The notes beneath the pieces were generated by a model. The model was given only the letters and a program-made list of their open reading frames with translations. It was not told the DNA's origin and made no database searches. Position numbers and translations under genes: made by a program. Positions 27,073-32,156 of a DNA stretch of 32,156 nucleotides are shown piece after piece. The number at the start of each line of letters is the position of its first letter. Positions within the stretch are counted from its first letter, which is position 1. The DNA comes from Bacteroidota bacterium. GTDB taxonomy: Bacteria > Bacteroidota > Bacteroidia > UKL13-3. The DNA is taken from the NCBI GenBank assembly GCA_947459415.1, contig CANHDN010000014.1, positions 1-32,156 on the forward strand. The letters are read 5' to 3'.

Positions 27073-30000
27073 ATGAAAAAGTTTCTACCATTTAAAGCTT
27101 CAGTTTTTTTGGTGTCTATGATGCTGTTCTGCATACAAGACTCCTATGCGCAATGTTATTCCACGCCCAATTATTGTACTGCTATCACTGCTGCCAATAA
27201 TGCAAATTATGGGATGGGGATACAACGTGTTAATTTAGGTACTTCTGTTACTCCAAACCAAATTAACAACATTACTACAGCAGGGCAGGGTACTCAAATT
27301 TATTTTGATTATACCAGTCAGATAGTTCGTGCAGCTGCAGGAGATTCTGTTTATTTTATTGTTCGAGGAGGTAATAGTAATCAAACTTTATTTAGAATTT
27401 ACCTAGATTACGATAATAATGGAACTTTTGCCACCACTGCTCCCGAATTGGTTTTTACTTCACCAAATTTAACGGTAGTTAACACCGATGTAAGTGGAAG
27501 TTTTGTTTTGCCAACTACTTTAACAGCTGGTGTTTATCGCATTCGTGTAGCCAGTGATGGCCAAGGCTTAATTCCACAACCTTGTGGTCCTTTAACCTAT
27601 TCTGCAGAATATGAAGATTATACCTTATTAGTACCAGCAAGTACACCAGATTTAATGTCTGGTAAAATTACGGCTCCAGCTGCACCTTTGGTTGGTAATA
27701 ATACCGTTGCATTTAATTTTACAAATATTTCTACCACCACCATAACTAGTGTAGATATCTATTATCAATTAAATAATAATACTCCTGTATTTCAATCTTT
27801 AAGTTCATTGTCTATAGCTCCTGGAGCTACCTATACAGCTACTTTTACAACACAAGTTTCTTTGCCAACTACAGGTAGCTACAGTTTGCGCACATGGACA
27901 GATAATCCTAATTTCCTGGGTAATAATACCCCTGCCAATGATACCATTTGTAGAACAATGGTAACCTATTGTTCTGCCCCATTATCTGGAACCTATACAA
28001 TTAATCCAACGGGTACTGCCATTAATAATTTTACTAGATTTGGTTCAGCAGATTCTGCATTAATCGCTTGTGGTGTTTCTGGTCCGGTAGAAATCAATGT
28101 TACACCAGGTATTTATAATGAAAATTTAATTATCCCTGCTATTCCGGGTGCTTCAGCTATTAATACCATTAAATTTTTTGGAGGTGGAGCTACCTTGCAA
28201 TTTAATTGTGATGCCAATAATATTTCTGTAGTTAGGCTTCAAGGTGCTAAACATATTACCATTGATAGTTTAAACATTAGAACCACAAATGCAAATTTTG
28301 GTTGGGGGGTTCATTTCTTTCAAAATGCAGATTCCAATGTAATTCGCAGGTCTGTAATAGATATCTCAACGGTTACTTCATCTACTGCAAATAATTCGGC
28401 GGGAGTTGTTTTTTCTAATAGTACTTCTTCTAATAATACCAGTGGTGCTAATGGTAGGTTCAATACGATTGAATATAATACTATTAAGGGTCACCCAACT
28501 TCATCGGGTATGTATTACGGTATCGTTGGATATCCGCAAGCTTCCGGTACCACCTGGTCTAACAATAGGTTTTTATATAATAGAATTGAAAACTTCTTTT
28601 ATGCAGGTGTAAATTGGCAATTTGGAAATAGAACTGTTTTTCGTGGGAATACCATTACGCGCCCAACCAAAACCTCATTTACTACTACCTATGCTTTTTA
28701 TTTGAACAGTACTGCTCGTTTAGACACCTTTGATGCAAATATTATTACCAATTTGTTTGGAGGTTCTCCAACTACAACTACTCAAATGTTTTTGTTTTAT
28801 GGAATTAATTATTCTGGATCTAGTGCAGAGCCTTGCATTTTTACCAATAATTTAGCCTATAACTTAAATGGAAATGGTCAACAGTTTGGATTTTATTTTC
28901 TAACAAGCTTTAACCACCGTATTTATAATAATACTTTCAATTTTGATTATGCTGCTTCTACCAGCACAAATCCAACGCAAGGTTTATATTGGACAGGTGG
29001 CACATCTACCTCTAGTTTTCTTGATTTCAGAAATAATATTATTACCATCACCAAAGGTGGAACTGGCGCTAAACATGCCTTGTTTACAACAGGTTCTTGG
29101 GCTACTGGCGCTACCATTAATAATAATGCCTATTTTAGTAGTTCATCTGCTTATAATGTAGTAAATTATTTAGGGGTAGATTATGCTTCTTTAGCATCAT
29201 GGAAAACAGCTTTTCCTGCATTTGATCAACAAAGTGTTTCATTTTCGCCAAACTATATAAATGCTAGTACGGCTAATTTTTCTCCACAAGATGGGGCTTA
29301 CAATGCCTCTGGAGCCAATGTAATTGCCACAGTGCCTTTTGATGTAACAGGTGCGCCACGCGCCTTGCCAATGGATATTGGGGCAGTGGAAGCTAGCCCA
29401 ATTGCTTTGGATGCTGCCATGGATCAAATAGTGATGCCTGCTGCTCCTTATGCTGCAGGTAATAAAGCAGTATTTGTAAAAATAAGGAATGCAGGACAAA
29501 ATGTGATTACCAGCGCTACCATTAATTGGACATTAAACGGTGTGGCTCAAACGCCAGTAAGTTTTACTGATAGTTTATATGGTGGAATGGTAAGTAATAA
29601 TATATTCTTAGATTCAATTGCCATTGCTTCAAATACCTTATATCGCATCGTAGCTACCATCAGTAATCCAAATGGTTTAACAGATCCAAATGCTGCTAAT
29701 AATGAAGCATCTGGAATTACCGCCTCGAGTGTGTCTGGAGTAATAACCATTAACAATGCTGCAACACCTGGTGTTGGTGTATTTACTAATTTTACAGATT
29801 TTGCTACCTTACTTCAAGTTGGTGGATTAGGTGGTGCGGTTACTGCAAACGTGACTACGGGAAGTGGACCATATACAGAACAAGTTATGTTTACACAGTT
29901 CCCAGGAACAAGCGCTACTAATACAGTTACTATTAATGGAAATGGAGCAACGCTTCAATTTAATAATACAAGTAGTGCTAGTTTGGGTATTTTTAACTTG

Positions 30001-32156
30001 GTAGGAACAGACTATTGTACGATTAATAATTTAAGAATAGTAAGTTTAAATGCGAGTCAGGGGATAGGTGTTATTTTAACGGCTGCTGCCAATTTTAATA
30101 CCATTCAAAATTGCACCATCGATATTGGCTCTGTTACCGGTGGATCACTTTCTGCAGGTATTGCCATGACAGGTAGTTTAAGTAGTCCAACTACAACAGG
30201 AAATACGGGCTCTAATAACTTAATACAAAATAATTCTATTGTAGGAAATAGCACAGGTGGTCCATATTATGCAATTTCATATTGCCCAACCAATACTACA
30301 AATGGACCGAATACTTTTAACGTAATTAAAAATAACGATTTAAGAGATTTTACGGTGTATGGCATGTATATGATGTATACATCTGGTTCAACCATTTCTG
30401 GAAATGTGATGTGGCGTCCTACTAAGGCATCTCCAACAACTTTTTATGGAATGTATGGTGTAAACGGAATGGCGCAAGATACCATTGAGAATAATGTGAT
30501 TAAGCAGCCATTTCAAATGAATCAAACTAACACAGGAACTTTTTTTGGTTATTATTTTATTGCTACCAATACCCAAGCTACAAGACCAATCATTTTTAGA
30601 AATAACTTAATGTATGACATCAAGTTTAATGGTACTTTATATGGATATTATCAGCAAAGTGTTAATAATATACGTATTTACAACAATACCTTTGATGTAG
30701 ATCATCCAACAAGTACTTCTGCTTCTGTTGCTTACTTGTATTATAATTCGGGTACTCCAACGGGATTAATTTTAAGAAACAATATTTGGGGATTGAATAG
30801 AGGTGGTTCAGGTGCTAAATATATTTATTATTTAGCTACCACTGGTGCTGGTTATACCATCAATAATAATAATGTTTACCTCAGAATTCCTGCAGGAAGT
30901 TCGAATAATCATGTTGGCTTTTATACAAGTAATCAATCTACTTGGGCAGCCTGGAGAACAGTAAATGCCAGTGCCTATGATCAACAAGGTGTTTTTGCAA
31001 ACCCTATGTTTAGATTTAGTGTGAACCCTGAATATTTTATGCCAGGAAACGATTCCTTGAATAATAAAGGATTTAATACCTTAGATGTTCCAAGAGATTA
31101 TTTAGGTGTATCTAGAAGTTCAACGCCAGATATCGGAGCTTATGAATTTTCAGTACCAGGAGCAGATGCAGCATTAACCAGATTGGTATCTCCGGCAAGC
31201 CCATTATCGCTTGGCGTTCAAAATGTACAGGTAATGGTTAAAAGTTTTGGAACTTCAGCTTTAACGAGTGCAAATTTGGATTGGACTGTAAATGGAACTG
31301 CACAAACACCAAGTTTATGGACTGGAAGTTTGCCATTTGGAGATAGCTCAGTTGCGTTTTTAGGTTCATACAATTTCACTAGTTCTGGATTTTACAGAAT
31401 TAAAGCCTGGTCTTCAAGCCCAAATAGTGTGGCAGATAGTTTCCCTCTCAATGATACGATTGATGTAACAGTTTGTACTCCATTAGCAGGTAATTATTAT
31501 ATTAATCCTGCTGTGCCTGCTAATGATACAATTTTTAATAATGTAGTGGCATTTTCACAAACAGCACAGTTGTGCGGTGTTGCCGGACCTATTGTCGTTA
31601 ATATCGTTCCAGGTGTGTATAATGGATCGATTGCATTCAATGGGGTTGCACCAGGAATGAGTGCTATTAATAACATTACCTTTGTAGGTGCAGATACTGC
31701 CACTACAAGAATTGTACATAATGGATCAGGACAAAGAGCAACCATTCTAATGAATGGAGCAAAGCATATTCATTTCAGAAACCTAAGCATTGAAAATACA
31801 GCATCATCTGGCGGAGGTTATGGAATTTTATATATGAATGCTGCAGATAGTAATAGTGTAGTAAGGTGTGCTGTTAAAACTAGTTTATTAACTACTGGCT
31901 TTACTTCTTTTGCACCCATTGTTTCAAGTGCAAATAATATGAATGTGAATACGGCAGGGAATAATGCCAATTATTTACTCATAGATAGCTGTACCCTAGT
32001 TGGAGGCTATTATGGAGTAAACTTATATAATAATTCGTCGCCTAAAGCTAATGGAAATATTGTAAGAAACTCTGTGTTTGTAAATCCATTCTACTATGGT
32101 GTTTTTGCTTATTGGCAAAATGGAATTGTTTTAGACAATAATGTAATTATTAATGC
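27073..32156 (+). CDS. Giant secreted modular protein: signal peptide, GEVED-like domain, repeating CARDB-like + right-handed beta-helix modules (partial, runs off window end; absent from ORF track)
   Basis: Translation from ATG 27073: MKKFLPFKASVFLVSMMLFCIQDSYAQCYSTPNYC..., read through to the window end (about 1694 codons) with no stop found. Contains YDNNGTF...AEYEDYTLLV, N-x-I-x-N-N beta-helix ladders, and DIGAVE/DIGAYE motifs. Confidence 0.93.
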   Translation, partial: MKKFLPFKASVFLVSMMLFCIQDSYAQCYSTPNYCTAITAANNANYGMGIQRVNLGTSVTPNQINNITTAGQGTQIYFDYTSQIVRAAAGDSVYFIVRGGNSNQTLFRIYLDYDNNGTFATTAPELVFTSPNLTVVNTDVSGSFVLPTTLTAGVYRIRVASDGQGLIPQPCGPLTYSAEYEDYTLLVPASTPDLMSGKITAPAAPLVGNNTVAFNFTNISTTTITSVDIYYQLNNNTPVFQSLSSLSIAPGATYTATFTTQVSLPTTGSYSLRTWTDNPNFLGNNTPANDTICRTMVTYCSAPLSGTYTINPTGTAINNFTRFGSADSALIACGVSGPVEINVTPGIYNENLIIPAIPGASAINTIKFFGGGATLQFNCDANNISVVRLQGAKHITIDSLNIRTTNANFGWGVHFFQNADSNVIRRSVIDISTVTSSTANNSAGVVFSNSTSSNNTSGANGRFNTIEYNTIKGHPTSSGMYYGIVGYPQASGTTWSNNRFLYNRIENFFYAGVNWQFGNRTVFRGNTITRPTKTSFTTTYAFYLNSTARLDTFDANIITNLFGGSPTTTTQMFLFYGINYSGSSAEPCIFTNNLAYNLNGNGQQFGFYFLTSFNHRIYNNTFNFDYAASTSTNPTQGLYWTGGTSTSSFLDFRNNIITITKGGTGAKHALFTTGSWATGATINNNAYFSSSSAYNVVNYLGVDYASLASWKTAFPAFDQQSVSFSPNYINASTANFSPQDGAYNASGANVIATVPFDVTGAPRALPMDIGAVEASPIALDAAMDQIVMPAAPYAAGNKAVFVKIRNAGQNVITSATINWTLNGVAQTPVSFTDSLYGGMVSNNIFLDSIAIASNTLYRIVATISNPNGLTDPNAANNEASGITASSVSGVITINNAATPGVGVFTNFTDFATLLQVGGLGGAVTANVTTGSGPYTEQVMFTQFPGTSATNTVTINGNGATLQFNNTSSASLGIFNLVGTDYCTINNLRIVSLNASQGIGVILTAAANFNTIQNCTIDIGSVTGGSLSAGIAMTGSLSSPTTTGNTGSNNLIQNNSIVGNSTGGPYYAISYCPTNTTNGPNTFNVIKNNDLRDFTVYGMYMMYTSGSTISGNVMWRPTKASPTTFYGMYGVNGMAQDTIENNVIKQPFQMNQTNTGTFFGYYFIATNTQATRPIIFRNNLMYDIKFNGTLYGYYQQSVNNIRIYNNTFDVDHPTSTSASVAYLYYNSGTPTGLILRNNIWGLNRGGSGAKYIYYLATTGAGYTINNNNVYLRIPAGSSNNHVGFYTSNQSTWAAWRTVNASAYDQQGVFANPMFRFSVNPEYFMPGNDSLNNKGFNTLDVPRDYLGVSRSSTPDIGAYEFSVPGADAALTRLVSPASPLSLGVQNVQVMVKSFGTSALTSANLDWTVNGTAQTPSLWTGSLPFGDSSVAFLGSYNFTSSGFYRIKAWSSSPNSVADSFPLNDTIDVTVCTPLAGNYYINPAVPANDTIFNNVVAFSQTAQLCGVAGPIVVNIVPGVYNGSIAFNGVAPGMSAINNITFVGADTATTRIVHNGSGQRATILMNGAKHIHFRNLSIENTASSGGGYGILYMNAADSNSVVRCAVKTSLLTTGFTSFAPIVSSANNMNVNTAGNNANYLLIDSCTLVGGYYGVNLYNNSSPKANGNIVRNSVFVNPFYYGVFAYWQNGIVLDNNVIIN
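27649..32156 (+). repeat. Protein-level tandem modules (CARDB-like + beta-helix), period ~583-584 aa
   Basis: CARDB-like starts at 27649 (DLMSGKITAPAAPL), 29410 (DAAMDQIVMPAAPY) and 31165 (DAALTRLVSPASPL). Beta-helix starts at 27988 (GTYTINPTG), 29737 (GVITINNAA) and 31489 (GNYYINPAV). Confidence 0.88.

Noticed and set aside
28406-29161. Plus-strand ORFs 28406-28612 and 28943-29161
   Set aside because: Out of frame with the long 27073 reading frame, whose translation shows continuous beta-helix sequence.
29239-31745. Minus-strand ORFs 29239-29499, 29547-29756, 30388-30576, 31497-31745
   Set aside because: Antisense to the giant modular protein; no motifs.
27649-32156. DNA-level tandem repeat or CRISPR-like array in the giant gene
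   Set aside because: Copies are similar only at protein level with ~1.75 kb period; no short identical repeats with spacers.
1-32156. Defence island, prophage, integrative element or transposon
   Set aside because: No integrase, transposase, restriction, toxin-antitoxin, reverse transcriptase or phage structural gene seen; the tRNA-Ser has no adjacent integrase or duplicated tRNA 3' end within the window.

Overview
Single-chromosome-like segment of an AT-rich Bacteroidota genome, judged from gene content, TAnnTTTG-type promoters and cell-envelope protein families. It is mostly ordinary core and envelope genes: a tRNA-Ser(GCT), a tandem CbxX-type AAA+ ATPase, a type III polyketide synthase + UbiA prenyltransferase pair, a response regulator/TPR histidine kinase pair, a lipoprotein-SCO1-cytochrome c operon, ald, a SprT-like protein, rpmH-rnpA-yidD-S41 peptidase-TauE-M28 peptidase, a small Ala-rich lipoprotein, der, a PIG-L deacetylase, hutI, folE + a PTPS-family gene, an ECF sigma factor, a secreted hypothetical, a TerB-like protein and a trans-sulfuration enzyme. 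The last ~5.1 kb is one open reading frame that runs off the window end. The supplied ORF track misses it. It encodes a giant secreted protein made of a GEVED-like domain and repeated CARDB-like + right-handed beta-helix modules with a ~583-584-residue period. rpmH is also missing from the track. No CRISPR array, transposase, prophage or recognisable defence system was seen. The least standard elements are the giant modular protein, the T3PKS/UbiA pair, the doubly duplicated AAA+ protein, the His/Met-rich lipoprotein next to SCO1, and the nested inverted repeats beside the tRNA.
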